A DNA stretch of 64,000 bases from Scatosoma sp045650185 (lineage in GTDB: Bacteria > Bacillota > Clostridia > Christensenellales > Borkfalkiaceae). The translations under genes were made by a program, and so were the position numbers. The notes beneath the pieces were generated by a model, which was not told the DNA's origin, searched no databases, and worked only from the letters and a program-made list of their open reading frames with translations. Location: contig JAZRQY010000020.1 in NCBI GenBank assembly GCA_045650185.1, positions 3,914 to 67,913 of the forward strand, written 5' to 3'. Of the stretch, positions 24,085 to 33,453 are shown piece by piece. The first letter of the stretch is position 1. Each line of letters begins with the position of its first letter.

Positions 24085-24879
24085 ATGCAAAAACAAAAAA
24101 AAGAAAATACGGTTTTGATATTCGCGTCTGCGCTGGCAGGCGCGTATCTTTTTTTATGCCTTGCGCAACCGATGGGATTTTCAGCCCTTGCCGAGGCGCA
24201 CCCCAAGGAAAAATTGTGTGCCTATACCACCTATTTTAACGAAAAGGAGGGGGGCAGGTGTGAGAATATTCGCTTGGCGGCAAGGCGTTTGGACGGGATT
24301 GCGTTGCAACCCTACGGCGAGTTTTCCTTCAACGGCGCAGTAGGGCCAAGAACGAAGGAAAACGGCTACCAAGAGGCGAAAGTGATTTCAGGGGGTGAGT
24401 TTGTCGTGGGGGTTGGCGGCGGTGTTTGCCAAGTGAGTACTACCCTCTACAACGCCGCGGTTTTATCGGGCTTGACCGTCCTTGAATACCATCCTCACTC
24501 TCTGCGCGTTGGCTACGTGCCGCCCTCACGGGATGCTATGGTGTCGGCGTACAGCGATTTGCGCCTATACAATCCTCATTCCGAAACGGTGTATATCTCT
24601 GCGGAGGTGGGGAAGGACTGGTTGCGGTTTACGCTGTATGGAAAGGGGGATGGCAGGACGTATTCGATCGAGAGCCGCGCCCTCCAAGAAATTCCCCCGC
24701 CTGAGCTGATTGTCGGGGAAGGGGAAGAGGTGATACGTTTTGGGGTTGCAGGGGTAAAGAGTGAAAGTTATCTCTACACGTATGAAAAGGGGGTTTTGAC
24801 CTCGGTGCGGAGGTTGCGTGTGGACGAATATGCGCCCCAAAGGGGCGTAATTGGAAAAAAATCCGAAAAAGCAGGGTAA
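24085..24879 (+). CDS. VanW-family protein
   Basis: A 264-residue secreted or membrane-anchored protein with one N-terminal hydrophobic segment (about residues 9-27). The VanW domain is clear: YTTYFNEKEGGRCENIRLAARRLDG-type start, FSFNGAVGPRTKENGY, VISGGEFV-x-GVGGGVCQVSTTLYNAA and PHSLRVGYVPP. VanW was first seen in vancomycin-resistance clusters but is common in Clostridia without them and has no proven activity; cell-wall function is a guess. The C-terminal part after residue 200 looks like a small beta domain (G5-like in other proteins). No van genes are nearby, so resistance should not be inferred. Confidence 0.85.
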   Translation: MQKQKKENTVLIFASALAGAYLFLCLAQPMGFSALAEAHPKEKLCAYTTYFNEKEGGRCENIRLAARRLDGIALQPYGEFSFNGAVGPRTKENGYQEAKVISGGEFVVGVGGGVCQVSTTLYNAAVLSGLTVLEYHPHSLRVGYVPPSRDAMVSAYSDLRLYNPHSETVYISAEVGKDWLRFTLYGKGDGRTYSIESRALQEIPPPELIVGEGEEVIRFGVAGVKSESYLYTYEKGVLTSVRRLRVDEYAPQRGVIGKKSEKAG

Positions 24880-24896
24880 AAATCCCGTTCAAACCC

Positions 24897-24943
24897 TTGT
24901 GTTTTCTAGGAAAAAATGTTATACTTATTTTGTATAAGTATAA
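24897..24943 (+). promoter_or_regulatory. asnS promoter with a perfect palindrome over the start region
   Basis: TTGTGT at 24897-24902 and TATACT at 24920-24925 are 17 bases apart. TTATACTTAT at 24919-24928 is perfectly repeated in reverse as ATAAGTATAA at 24934-24943, so a 25-base palindrome covers the -10 box and the transcription start. It could be an operator; no T-box leader is present. Confidence 0.6.
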
Positions 24944-25000
24944 AAAAGGGAAAGGCTTTTTGAAAGAAAAATGAGGCTTTTCCGAAAAGGTAGGTTCATT

Positions 25001-26395
25001 ATGGAAAGATTGCAACTGAAAACGTTGGCAAAGGATTTGGGAAGCTACGGCGGCAAAACGGTGGTCGTAGCTGGTTGGGCGAAGAGTATTCGCGATTCGA
25101 AAGCGTTTGGCTTTATCGAGCTGAACGACGGCAGCTGCTTTAAGAATACGCAGATTGTATTCGAGCGTGAAACGCTTGAAAACTACGACGAAATTGCGCA
25201 CCAGAACGTAGGCTGTTCTCTCGTGGTTACGGGGCAGGTAATTCTCACCCCCGAAAACAAACAGCCGTATGAAATCAAGGCGTCGAAAATCGTGGTAGAG
25301 GGCGAATCCACCCCCGACTATCCCCTGCAGAAAAAACGCCACACGGTAGAGTTCTTGCGTGAAATCGCTTACCTTAGACCGAGAACGAACTTGTTTGGGG
25401 CGGCGTTCCGTATCCGCAGCGAGGCGGCGTTCGCTATCCACAAATTCTTCAACGATCAAGGGTTTGTATACGTGCATACGCCCATCATCACCGCAAGCGA
25501 CTGCGAAGGCGCAGGCGCGATGTTCCAGGTGACCACTTTGGATATTGACGAACAGGTAAAATCGGGCAAGCCTGCTGATTATAAAAAGGACTTCTTCGGC
25601 AAGAAGGCGTCGCTGACGGTGTCGGGGCAGTTGTCGGCAGAAACGTACGCAATGGCGTTCGGCAACGTATACACCTTTGGCCCTACCTTCCGTGCGGAAC
25701 ATTCGAACACCACTCGTCACGCGGCAGAGTTCTGGATGATTGAACCGGAAATGGCGTTCTGCGACTTGGCAGGCGATATGGACGTAGCCGAGGCGATGGT
25801 AAAGGCGGTAATCGACCACGTTATGACCGTTTGCGCGGACGAGCTTGCCTTCCTCAACCAGTTCGTAGACAAGGGCTTGTTGGAGCGTTTGGAGAACGTG
25901 CGTAGCAACGCTTTCGTGCGCTTGACCTACACCGAGGCGATTGAGATTTTAAAAGAGAACGCGGACAAGTTCGACGACAAAAACATCTTCTGGGGCAAGG
26001 ATTTGCAGAGCGAGCACGAACGCTTTATCACCGAGCAGGTGTTCAAAAAGCCGGTATTCCTCACCGATTACCCGAAGGAAATCAAGGCGTTCTATATGAA
26101 ACAAAACGACGACGGCAAGACGGTTGCGGCGGCAGACTTGCTCGTGCCCGGCATTGGGGAGCTTGTAGGCGGATCTCAGCGTGAGGACGACTACGAAAAG
26201 CTGAAGGCTCGTATCGAGGAGCTTGGAATGAACCCCGAGGACTACTGGTGGTATCTCAACCTTCGTAGATTCGGCGGTACGCAACACGCAGGCTTTGGCT
26301 TGGGCTTTGAAAGAATGGTAATGTACCTGACGGGTATTGCGAATATCCGTGACGTTGTTCCCTATCCCAGAACGGTAGGCAACTGCGAATATTAA
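25001..26395 (+). CDS. asnS: Asparaginyl-tRNA synthetase
   Basis: A 464-residue class IIb synthetase that charges tRNA-Asn. The OB-fold anticodon domain occupies about residues 1-125 (VAGWAKSIRDSKAFGFIELNDGS-type), motif 2 lies in FGPTFRAEHSNTTRHAAEFWMIEPE and motif 3 in GFGLGFERMVMYLTG. Asn rather than Asp specificity is read from NTTRHAAEFW and overall length. AAGG at 24987-24990 favours the ATG at 25001 over an in-frame ATG at 24971. plsX follows after 15 bases. Confidence 0.94.
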   Translation: MERLQLKTLAKDLGSYGGKTVVVAGWAKSIRDSKAFGFIELNDGSCFKNTQIVFERETLENYDEIAHQNVGCSLVVTGQVILTPENKQPYEIKASKIVVEGESTPDYPLQKKRHTVEFLREIAYLRPRTNLFGAAFRIRSEAAFAIHKFFNDQGFVYVHTPIITASDCEGAGAMFQVTTLDIDEQVKSGKPADYKKDFFGKKASLTVSGQLSAETYAMAFGNVYTFGPTFRAEHSNTTRHAAEFWMIEPEMAFCDLAGDMDVAEAMVKAVIDHVMTVCADELAFLNQFVDKGLLERLENVRSNAFVRLTYTEAIEILKENADKFDDKNIFWGKDLQSEHERFITEQVFKKPVFLTDYPKEIKAFYMKQNDDGKTVAAADLLVPGIGELVGGSQREDDYEKLKARIEELGMNPEDYWWYLNLRRFGGTQHAGFGLGFERMVMYLTGIANIRDVVPYPRTVGNCEY

Positions 26396-26410
26396 TAAGG
26401 GGATAAAAAT

Positions 26411-27487
26411 ATGGATATGATTAGAATTGCCGTAGACGCAATGGGTGGCGATTACGCACCTGAACAGCAGGTAAAGGGCGCGGTGCTGGCTTTGCAACAG
26501 CATAAGGATTTGTTCCTTTATCTTTGCGGTGACAAGACGGCGGTAGAGGCGGAGCTTGCCAAATATAAGTATGACGCCAGCCGTGTCGAGGTCGTACATA
26601 CGACGGAAATTATCACCAACGAGGAGGAACCTGCCAAGGCGGTAAAGATGAAGAAGGATTCCTCTACCGTGGTGGCGTTCCGCTTGGTCAAAGACGGCAA
26701 GGCGGACGGCGTGGTGTCGTCGGGTTCTACGGGTGCGGTGCTCTCCTGTGGCGTGTTGATTTTGGGCAGAGTGCGTGGCATTTCCCGTCCCGGTCTTTGT
26801 CCCGGGATGCCGAATGCGCACGGCGGGATTACCCTGCTTTGCGACTGTGGCGCAAACCTTGAATGTAAGCCCATCAACCTCGTGCATTTTGCGCTGATGG
26901 GTACGGCGTACGCAAAGGCGGCGTACGGCATTGAAAACCCGACTGTCGGGCTTTTGAACAACGGTACGGAAGACCACAAGGGCGACCTCGTACACCAAGA
27001 GGCAAACCTTGCGCTCAAGACGACCCCCGGTGTGAACTACGTGGGCAATATCGAAGGCAGAGAGATTATGCTGGGCGACGTGAACGTCGTGGTTTCCGAC
27101 GGCTACACGGGCAATATCGCCGTGAAGTCGATTGAAGGCACGGGCAAGGCAATCGGCCAGATTATGAAACGGGAATTCAAGCGCAATATCTTCACGATGA
27201 TAGGCGCGGCAATCGTCAGCGGTGTCGTTGGAAAGATTAAAAAGACGATGGATTACGAACGCTGTGGTGGCGCGATGATGCTCGGTCTTTCCAAGGTCGT
27301 CGTGAAAGGTCACGGCAACTCCAAAGCCAAAGGCTTTGCGGTATGTATCGGGCAGGCGGCAGACGCCGTACGCGGCAATATGGTAGGCAGAATTTCCGAC
27401 ATGTTGGAGGAAATCCGCAAGGTAGAAGAGGCAAAGCAAGCGGCTGAGGCTGCGCAGGCAGAGGTTGTCGAGGCGACGAATGCTTAA
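26411..27487 (+). CDS. plsX: Phosphate acyltransferase PlsX
   Basis: A 358-residue enzyme that converts acyl-ACP to acyl phosphate in membrane phospholipid synthesis, at the cytoplasmic membrane. Family stretches are VDAMGGDYAP at the N-terminus, SSGSTGAVLS, GLCPGMPNAHGG, CDCGAN, GLLNNGTEDHKGD-type and SDGYTGNI. A poorly conserved Ala/Glu tail ends the protein. AAGGGGA lies 7 bases before the ATG. rnc overlaps the end by 8 bases; the acpP gene that usually lies between plsX and rnc is missing. Confidence 0.94.
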   Translation: MDMIRIAVDAMGGDYAPEQQVKGAVLALQQHKDLFLYLCGDKTAVEAELAKYKYDASRVEVVHTTEIITNEEEPAKAVKMKKDSSTVVAFRLVKDGKADGVVSSGSTGAVLSCGVLILGRVRGISRPGLCPGMPNAHGGITLLCDCGANLECKPINLVHFALMGTAYAKAAYGIENPTVGLLNNGTEDHKGDLVHQEANLALKTTPGVNYVGNIEGREIMLGDVNVVVSDGYTGNIAVKSIEGTGKAIGQIMKREFKRNIFTMIGAAIVSGVVGKIKKTMDYERCGGAMMLGLSKVVVKGHGNSKAKGFAVCIGQAADAVRGNMVGRISDMLEEIRKVEEAKQAAEAAQAEVVEATNA

Positions 27488-28145
27488 TCTTGCGGTGATT
27501 GAAGAAAAAATCGGCTACGTCTTTTCCAATAAGAAACTGTTGGAAACGGCGTTGACCCACGTTTCGTACGCACGCGCGCACGGGGTTGCGGATAACGAAC
27601 GGTTGGAATATTTGGGTGATGCGGTTTTGGAACTGCTGATCACCGAAAAGCAATATTTCGACAGCGTTTCCACCGAAGGTGCGATGACGAAGAATCGTCA
27701 GAGCCTCGTCAGCAAGCTCCCCTTAAAAGAGGCGGTACTGCGCATGGGCGTGACAGAGCATTTACGCTATTTTGGCGGCAAGGACAACGTTGGCGATAAG
27801 ACGGTGTCCAGCTTGTACGAGAGCTTACTTGCCGCGGTGTATTTAGACGGTGGGCTGGAAGAAGCGCGCGCATTTTTGCGGCGGCATCCTTTACTTTCGG
27901 ACGATGCGACCGAACAAAACTATAAGGGAGCGTTGCAGGAATACCTGCAAAAAAGCGGTAAAGACTTGCCCACGTACGACTTCCGAAAAGAGGGGCAGGA
28001 CAACGCGCCGACTTTTTATTGCTCGGTTTTCGCTGAGGGTGAAACGGGCGCGGGCACAGGCGCAACTAAGCGCGCCGCCGAACAACAGGCGGCAAGCAAT
28101 CTTTTAACAAAGTTAAAGGCTCTTGAAAGAAAGAGAAAGGAGTGA
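27480..28145 (+). CDS. rnc: Ribonuclease III
   Basis: A 221-residue double-strand-specific endoribonuclease that processes rRNA precursors and structured mRNA. The catalytic motif ERLEYLGDAVLEL and the second acidic patch SLYESLLAAVYLDGG are intact, and a dsRNA-binding domain (from about residue 145, ending ATKRAAEQQAASNLLTKL-type) is complete. I use ATG at 27480; an upstream TTG at 27465 lies in plsX. It overlaps plsX by 8 bases and smc follows after 4, the standard rnc-smc-ftsY order. Confidence 0.95.
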   Translation: MLNLAVIEEKIGYVFSNKKLLETALTHVSYARAHGVADNERLEYLGDAVLELLITEKQYFDSVSTEGAMTKNRQSLVSKLPLKEAVLRMGVTEHLRYFGGKDNVGDKTVSSLYESLLAAVYLDGGLEEARAFLRRHPLLSDDATEQNYKGALQEYLQKSGKDLPTYDFRKEGQDNAPTFYCSVFAEGETGAGTGATKRAAEQQAASNLLTKLKALERKRKE

Positions 28146-28149
28146 CAAG

Positions 28150-31100
28150 GTGGAATTAAAGGAAATTCACTTACACGGTTTTAAATCGTTTGCGGACAAG
28201 ACGGTGATTCGCTTTGAAGAGGGGGTCACCTGTATCGTCGGGCCGAACGGCTGTGGTAAGAGTAACGTTGCCGACGCGGTGCGTTGGGTTCTTGGCGAAC
28301 AGTCTGCAAAACAGCTTCGCGGCTCGAATATGCAGGACGTCATCTTCGGCGGTACGGTAGAAAGAAAGCAGAGCTCTTACAGCGAAGTCACGCTGGTGTT
28401 CGATAACACTCGGCGTATTTTTGACGTAGACCTTGACGAGGTTGCGATGACCCGTCGTCTGTATCGAAACGGCGACAGCCGCTATCTTTTGAACGGCGAC
28501 CCCAGCAGATTGAAGGAATTCGTGCGCCTATTCCACGGCGTAGGCTTGGGCAAAGAGGGGTACTCTATCATCAGCCAAGGCAAGGTAGAGCAGATTATGA
28601 ACCGCCGACCTGCAGAACGCAGAGAAATTTTCGAAGAAGCCGCAGGCTTGATGAACAACAAAAAGCGCAAGGAAGAAATCGAAAATAAAATTGCGGCGGC
28701 ATCCAATGACCTTGCGATTTACGCCCAGCGTTTGGACGAGGTAGAACGCCGCTTAGGGCCTTTGGCAAAGCAGGCGGACGGCGCTAAATTGTATCAGGAA
28801 TACGCCTCGATGCTAAAAGACAACGAAATCAACATGTACATATACCGCATGGAAAATTCCGAAAACGAAACGGCGAAGTTTAGGAAAGAGATTGCGGCAA
28901 TTTCCGACAAGATTATCGACCTGACCGCAGAGATTGAACGCACGAACCGTCTTTTGGAAGAGGGCAGGGCAAAGATTGCGCGCGCAGACGGCGAGATTGC
29001 CGAGCTGCACGATCAGCACGTAGCGCTCTCGGTAGGCAACGAAAGAAAGGACGGTGAATTGAAGCTGGTGCGTGAAAAGATCAGCGCGTACCGTTCGCAG
29101 ATTGAGGCGGCGGCGCTGTTCTTGGAAGGCGGCAAAGTCCGCGTTGGAGAAATCGGGGACGAGCTTGCCCGTGGCGAGCGTGAGAAAAAGGCGGCAATCG
29201 AACGCATTTCCCACATCGAAACGGAAACGGACGTTTTGCGCAGCTCTATCGCATCGCTCGAAAGCAAGATTGCGGTATTTGAACGACTTTCGGAAGAACA
29301 GCACAAGAGCCAGCTTTCCTCTGCAGAGGAAATTTCCGAACTGAAAAAGAACCAGGGTGCGCTCGATTCCCAACTTGCGGCAACTAAAGAGCGTATTGCA
29401 GACGTCGAGGCGGCTTTGGCGAAAAACCGTGCTCGCAAGGACGACCTTGCAGACGAGCTTGCTACCGTCAAGGGCGACTTAAAGAAACTGATGGAGCTGG
29501 TAGGCGGCGGTGTCAGCAAGCTGGAAGATCAGGTAGAGGAAGCGCGCGAACTGCAAACGGACATCAACAATTTCAACCAAGAGCTGTTCAATGCGAAGGC
29601 GCAACTTGCCGCTTTGGAAGAGAAGTTAGAGGGCTTTATTGCGGCAAAGAATCGCTTTGAGGGGTACCGTGATTCGGTACGCCGTCTGTTGCTTGTGGCA
29701 AAGACCAACCCGGAAATCGGCAAGCGTATCTGCGGCACGGTGGCAGACGTCATCAAGACGGAACAAAAATACGAATCGGCAGTCGTTACCGCGCTTGGCG
29801 GCGCGATGGAAAACATCGTCGTACCCAAGATGGACGACGGTAGATACCTCATCGAATACCTTTCGAGAACGGGCGGCGGCAGGGCGACCTTCTTCCCCGT
29901 AGAGAGTATGAAACCCCGCAACAACACCCGTGAAATTGAACGCGCTTTGGACGAGCGTGGGGTAGTTGGGCTTGCTACCGAACTCGTTAAATTTGACGAA
30001 TATTACTACAACGTCGTATACAACCTGCTTGGATGTACCCTCGTTTGCGACACGATTGCAAACGCTACCGTTATCGGTAGAAAGTACGGCAACGCCTTCA
30101 AAATCGTCACCTTGGACGGCAACCAAATTTTGACCAGCGGCGCAATGAGCGGCGGTAGCCAGGAACGCAGAAACGCATCCCTGCTCTCGCACGAGCGCAA
30201 CATTCAAAACTGCAAGGAAGAGATTGCAAGAAAACAGCGCTACATCGACAAGATTACGGCGACTTTGCGCGACCACGAGCAGGCAAAGCAACAGCTCGAC
30301 CAAGAGGTAGAGGATTTGCGCGCGAAGTACCAAAACGCGAACACGGAAATTGCATCCCTGACACAGAGAGAAAGCTCGCTGATGCGTTCGCTTGCCGAGG
30401 TAGAGGCAGACGTACAAATTTACAGCGGTACGCTGGAAGATTTCAAGACGAAGCTTGCGCTTTTAGAGGGGCAGGCGGCGAACTCTACGCAGAGCGCAGA
30501 GGAATTGCTTGCGCTCCGCAACAGCGCGGAAGAAATGCTGTCCTCGCAGAAAAACCAATGTGAGGCGTATAAGGCAGAGCGTGACGAAAAGAGTAAGAAA
30601 CTCCACGAATTAGAGGTGGAAATGGCGGCTCTGAACGCAAGCCTTACAAAGTTTGCAGAGGACTTCGACCGTTTGAGCGTAGAAAAGGAAGACCTCTTAA
30701 AGAGAATCGTCGATACTTCTCGTGAAAAACTGACGGCAGAGGAAATGTTGCAGGGCTTGGAAACGGAAGCGGAGGCGAAGGAGCTTACTGAGGAAGAAAA
30801 GGCGGCGGTGCAGGTCATCGTCGAACGCTTAGAGGCGCTCTCCAAGGAAAAGGAAGTCATCAACGCACAGCTTACTGAGCTGGAAACGAAGAAGGAAGCG
30901 GCGCAGGAAGAGCTTTCGTCCCTCACCGAAAAACGGCATGAAAACGAAATGTCCGTCAGCCTCGTTCGTTCGCGTTTGGAAGGTCTGCGCGACCACATTA
31001 TGGAAGAGTACGGCTTGGACTACGAGGCTTGCTTGCCGTATAGAAAGGAAGGCTTTAAGGTCACCGAGGCGAACAATACCATCTCTGCATTAAAGCGTAA

Positions 31101-31743
31101 AATCACTTCGCTTGGCGCAATCAACCACAACGCTGTGGAAGAATATGCGGCGGAGAAGGAACGCTATGACGAGATGACCACTCAGCGTAACGACATCGTC
31201 AAGGCGATGGAAGATTTGGATAAGATTTTACAGGACGTTCGCGCAGAAATGTTGCGTGTGTTCAACGAGAACTTTGCGCGCATCAACGAGAACTTCCAGC
31301 TGACGTTCAAGCAGTTGTTTGGCGGTGGCAAGGCAGAGCTGCAACTCGATTATACGCTGGACGAAGACCCGTTGAACGCAGGCGTAGAAATCGTCGCTTG
31401 CCCTCCGGGCAAGAAGCTGTCGAAAATCAGCTTGCTGTCGGGTGGCGAACGCGCATTGACGGCGATTGCGATCCTGTTTGCGATTTTGAAATCCAACCCG
31501 ATGCCGTTCTGTATTTTGGACGAAATCGAGGCGGCGCTGGACGATGCGAACGTAGATCGTTTTGCAACCTACTTGAAGAAGTTTGCGGCGGACACGCAGT
31601 TCATCGTCATCACGCACAGAAAACCGACGATGAACCAGGCAGACACTCTCTTTGGTGTAACGATGCAGGAAAAGGGCGTTTCCAAAATCATCTCCGTCAA
31701 GTTGGCAGAGGTCGAGAGTATGGGCGCAGGTACTGTGGAATAA
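28150..31743 (+). CDS. smc: Chromosome segregation ATPase SMC
   Basis: A 1197-residue condensin subunit that organises and segregates the chromosome with ScpA/ScpB. The N-terminal head has Walker A GPNGCGKSN at residues 32-40; long coiled coils (about 165-500 and 670-1010) flank a hinge (about 515-640, with CGTVADVI and GGRATFFP); the C-terminal head has the signature LLSGGERALTAIA and Walker B CILDEIEAALDD. Start is GTG at 28150 with AAAGGAG 8 bases upstream; an ATG at 28123 lies inside rnc and has no ribosome site. Length is normal. Confidence 0.95.
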   Translation: MELKEIHLHGFKSFADKTVIRFEEGVTCIVGPNGCGKSNVADAVRWVLGEQSAKQLRGSNMQDVIFGGTVERKQSSYSEVTLVFDNTRRIFDVDLDEVAMTRRLYRNGDSRYLLNGDPSRLKEFVRLFHGVGLGKEGYSIISQGKVEQIMNRRPAERREIFEEAAGLMNNKKRKEEIENKIAAASNDLAIYAQRLDEVERRLGPLAKQADGAKLYQEYASMLKDNEINMYIYRMENSENETAKFRKEIAAISDKIIDLTAEIERTNRLLEEGRAKIARADGEIAELHDQHVALSVGNERKDGELKLVREKISAYRSQIEAAALFLEGGKVRVGEIGDELARGEREKKAAIERISHIETETDVLRSSIASLESKIAVFERLSEEQHKSQLSSAEEISELKKNQGALDSQLAATKERIADVEAALAKNRARKDDLADELATVKGDLKKLMELVGGGVSKLEDQVEEARELQTDINNFNQELFNAKAQLAALEEKLEGFIAAKNRFEGYRDSVRRLLLVAKTNPEIGKRICGTVADVIKTEQKYESAVVTALGGAMENIVVPKMDDGRYLIEYLSRTGGGRATFFPVESMKPRNNTREIERALDERGVVGLATELVKFDEYYYNVVYNLLGCTLVCDTIANATVIGRKYGNAFKIVTLDGNQILTSGAMSGGSQERRNASLLSHERNIQNCKEEIARKQRYIDKITATLRDHEQAKQQLDQEVEDLRAKYQNANTEIASLTQRESSLMRSLAEVEADVQIYSGTLEDFKTKLALLEGQAANSTQSAEELLALRNSAEEMLSSQKNQCEAYKAERDEKSKKLHELEVEMAALNASLTKFAEDFDRLSVEKEDLLKRIVDTSREKLTAEEMLQGLETEAEAKELTEEEKAAVQVIVERLEALSKEKEVINAQLTELETKKEAAQEELSSLTEKRHENEMSVSLVRSRLEGLRDHIMEEYGLDYEACLPYRKEGFKVTEANNTISALKRKITSLGAINHNAVEEYAAEKERYDEMTTQRNDIVKAMEDLDKILQDVRAEMLRVFNENFARINENFQLTFKQLFGGGKAELQLDYTLDEDPLNAGVEIVACPPGKKLSKISLLSGGERALTAIAILFAILKSNPMPFCILDEIEAALDDANVDRFATYLKKFAADTQFIVITHRKPTMNQADTLFGVTMQEKGVSKIISVKLAEVESMGAGTVE

Positions 31744-31803
31744 TAGAAAGACGGATACTGCCTGCCGCACGTGCGGTGGGCGGGTATCAAAAAAAGGAAA
31801 GAT

Positions 31804-32700
31804 ATGGGAATTTTCGATAAATTTTTTAATGCGCTCAAGAAGACGAAGGACGGCTTTGGCGCAAAGCTGAGAATGTTGTTTGCGAAAAACAAGCTCGGCA
31901 ACGAATTTTACGAGGATTTAGAGGAACTGTTGATTGCATCCGACGTTTCGGTATCGACGGCAGGCGAGGTGGTAGAGCGTGTAAAGCAACGCGCGATTGA
32001 CGAAAAGCTGAAGGACGGCGACTACGTCGTATCCCTGCTTCGGGACGTTTTGGTGGATATTTTAGAGGAGAGCGAGGTGGAACAGCCTGCTTATCCTTGC
32101 GTGATTATGCTGGTTGGGGTCAACGGCGTTGGTAAGACGACGACGGTGGGAAAATTAGCGCACTATTATTTAAAGCAGGGCAAGTCGGTCACGGTTGCGG
32201 CGGCGGATACCTTCCGCGCGGCGGCAAGTGAACAACTCTCGATTTGGGCAGACCGCGCAAAGGTGCGTATCGTTCGCCACGAGGAGGGCAGCGACCCTGC
32301 GGCGGTGGTGTACGATGCGGTATGCTCGGCAAAAGCAAAGAAGACGGACGTACTCATTATCGACACGGCAGGCAGATTGCACGTGAAAGACAACCTGATG
32401 AACGAATTGAAGAAAATGGATAGGGTTGTCTTGCGTGAATACCCCGAGGCGGATTTCTTGAAATTGCTCGTTTTGGACGCTACGACGGGGCAGAACGCCG
32501 TCAACCAAGCCCGTGTCTTTGACGAGGCGGTGTCTTTGGACGGACTGGTACTCACCAAGCTGGACGGCACGGCGAAGGGCGGCTTTGTCTTCTCCTTGGC
32601 AGAGGAGCTGGGATTGCCCGTTCTGTATGCAGGCGTCGGCGAGAAAATGGACGACCTTGAATACTTTGATTCCCGCGCGTTCGTAGAGGCGATTTTATAA
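31804..32700 (+). CDS. ftsY: Signal recognition particle receptor FtsY
   Basis: A 298-residue SRP GTPase that receives ribosome-SRP complexes at the membrane for cotranslational insertion. The N domain (about 1-90) lacks the long acidic A domain of E. coli, as in most Firmicutes. G motifs: GVNGVGKTTTVGKLA, DTFRAAASEQL, DTAGRLHVKD and TKLDGTAKGG, with GVGEKMDDLEYFD at the end. ATG at 31804 has AAGGAAAG directly upstream; an earlier in-frame codon at 31771 has none. ffh, which normally follows, is absent here. Confidence 0.94.
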   Translation: MGIFDKFFNALKKTKDGFGAKLRMLFAKNKLGNEFYEDLEELLIASDVSVSTAGEVVERVKQRAIDEKLKDGDYVVSLLRDVLVDILEESEVEQPAYPCVIMLVGVNGVGKTTTVGKLAHYYLKQGKSVTVAAADTFRAAASEQLSIWADRAKVRIVRHEEGSDPAAVVYDAVCSAKAKKTDVLIIDTAGRLHVKDNLMNELKKMDRVVLREYPEADFLKLLVLDATTGQNAVNQARVFDEAVSLDGLVLTKLDGTAKGGFVFSLAEELGLPVLYAGVGEKMDDLEYFDSRAFVEAIL

Positions 32701-32745
32701 GGCAGTATTTGCTTTGCATACAATAGAATAGGAAAGGAGGAAAAA

Positions 32746-33453
32746 ATGGAGCATTTAATTTCGTGTAAAGGCTTAACCAAAACCTACGGCAAAACGCAGG
32801 CTTTGCAAGACGTGAACTTAGAAATTCCTGCAGGCGGCGGTATCGTAGGCTTGCTTGGCCCTAATGGCAGCGGCAAGACTACCTTGATTAAGATTTTGAC
32901 CGGACTATTGCAACCCACCGCGGGGCAAGCGCTTGTCTGCGGTCGCGAGATTGGGATAGAAACCAAAGCGATGGTTTCCTATCTGTCCGATTTTTATTCC
33001 TTAAATGAAGGTTATACCGTACGCGAGGAGTTGGATTATTATTGCGACTTTTTCACCGACTTCGACCGCTTGAAGGCGGAAACGATGTTGCGTGATTTAG
33101 GGATTGACACCAAGGCAAAGGTCAAAACCCTTTCCAAGGGTACGAAGGAAAAGCTGGCGCTCATTCTCACCCTTTCGAGGAACGCACGTTTGTACATATT
33201 TGACGAGCCGATTGCAGGGGTGGACCCTGCCGCAAGAGAATACGTGTTGGAAACAATCCTTTCCAACCGTTCGGAAAATTCGACGATTTTGCTGTCCACG
33301 CACTTGATTTCGGAGATTGAACAATACTTTGACCACGTCATCTTCCTTCGTCAAGGCAGAGTGGTTTTGGACGGCCCTGCCCAAAAAGTGCGCGAGGAAC
33401 ACGGCAAGTCGATAGACGCTCTTTTTAGGGAGGTATTCAAATGGATTTATTAA
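32746..33453 (+). CDS. ABC transporter ATP-binding protein (YtrB-like)
   Basis: A 235-residue ABC ATPase. Walker A is GPNGSGKTTLI, the Q-loop region is SYLSDFYSLNEG, the signature is LSKGTKEKL (in place of LSGGQ), Walker B is LYIFDEPIAGVD and the switch His follows in LSTHL. The divergent signature and the pairing with a separate permease are typical of YtrB/GntR-type export systems, though no GntR regulator is present. AGGAGG lies 7 bases before the ATG. It overlaps the permease by 13 bases, so both subunits are coupled. The cargo is unknown. Confidence 0.85.
   Translation: MEHLISCKGLTKTYGKTQALQDVNLEIPAGGGIVGLLGPNGSGKTTLIKILTGLLQPTAGQALVCGREIGIETKAMVSYLSDFYSLNEGYTVREELDYYCDFFTDFDRLKAETMLRDLGIDTKAKVKTLSKGTKEKLALILTLSRNARLYIFDEPIAGVDPAAREYVLETILSNRSENSTILLSTHLISEIEQYFDHVIFLRQGRVVLDGPAQKVREEHGKSIDALFREVFKWIY

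Noticed and set aside
24832..24847. GCGCCCC-AA-AGGGGCG as terminator of the VanW gene
   Set aside because: It lies inside the coding sequence and has no T-tract after it.
24085..24879. VanW as a sign of vancomycin resistance
   Set aside because: No vanA/B, vanH, vanX or vanRS genes are adjacent; VanW proteins are widespread in Clostridia without resistance.
24880..25000. T-box riboswitch before asnS
   Set aside because: The leader is far too short and no T-box consensus (AGGGTGGNACCGCG) is present.
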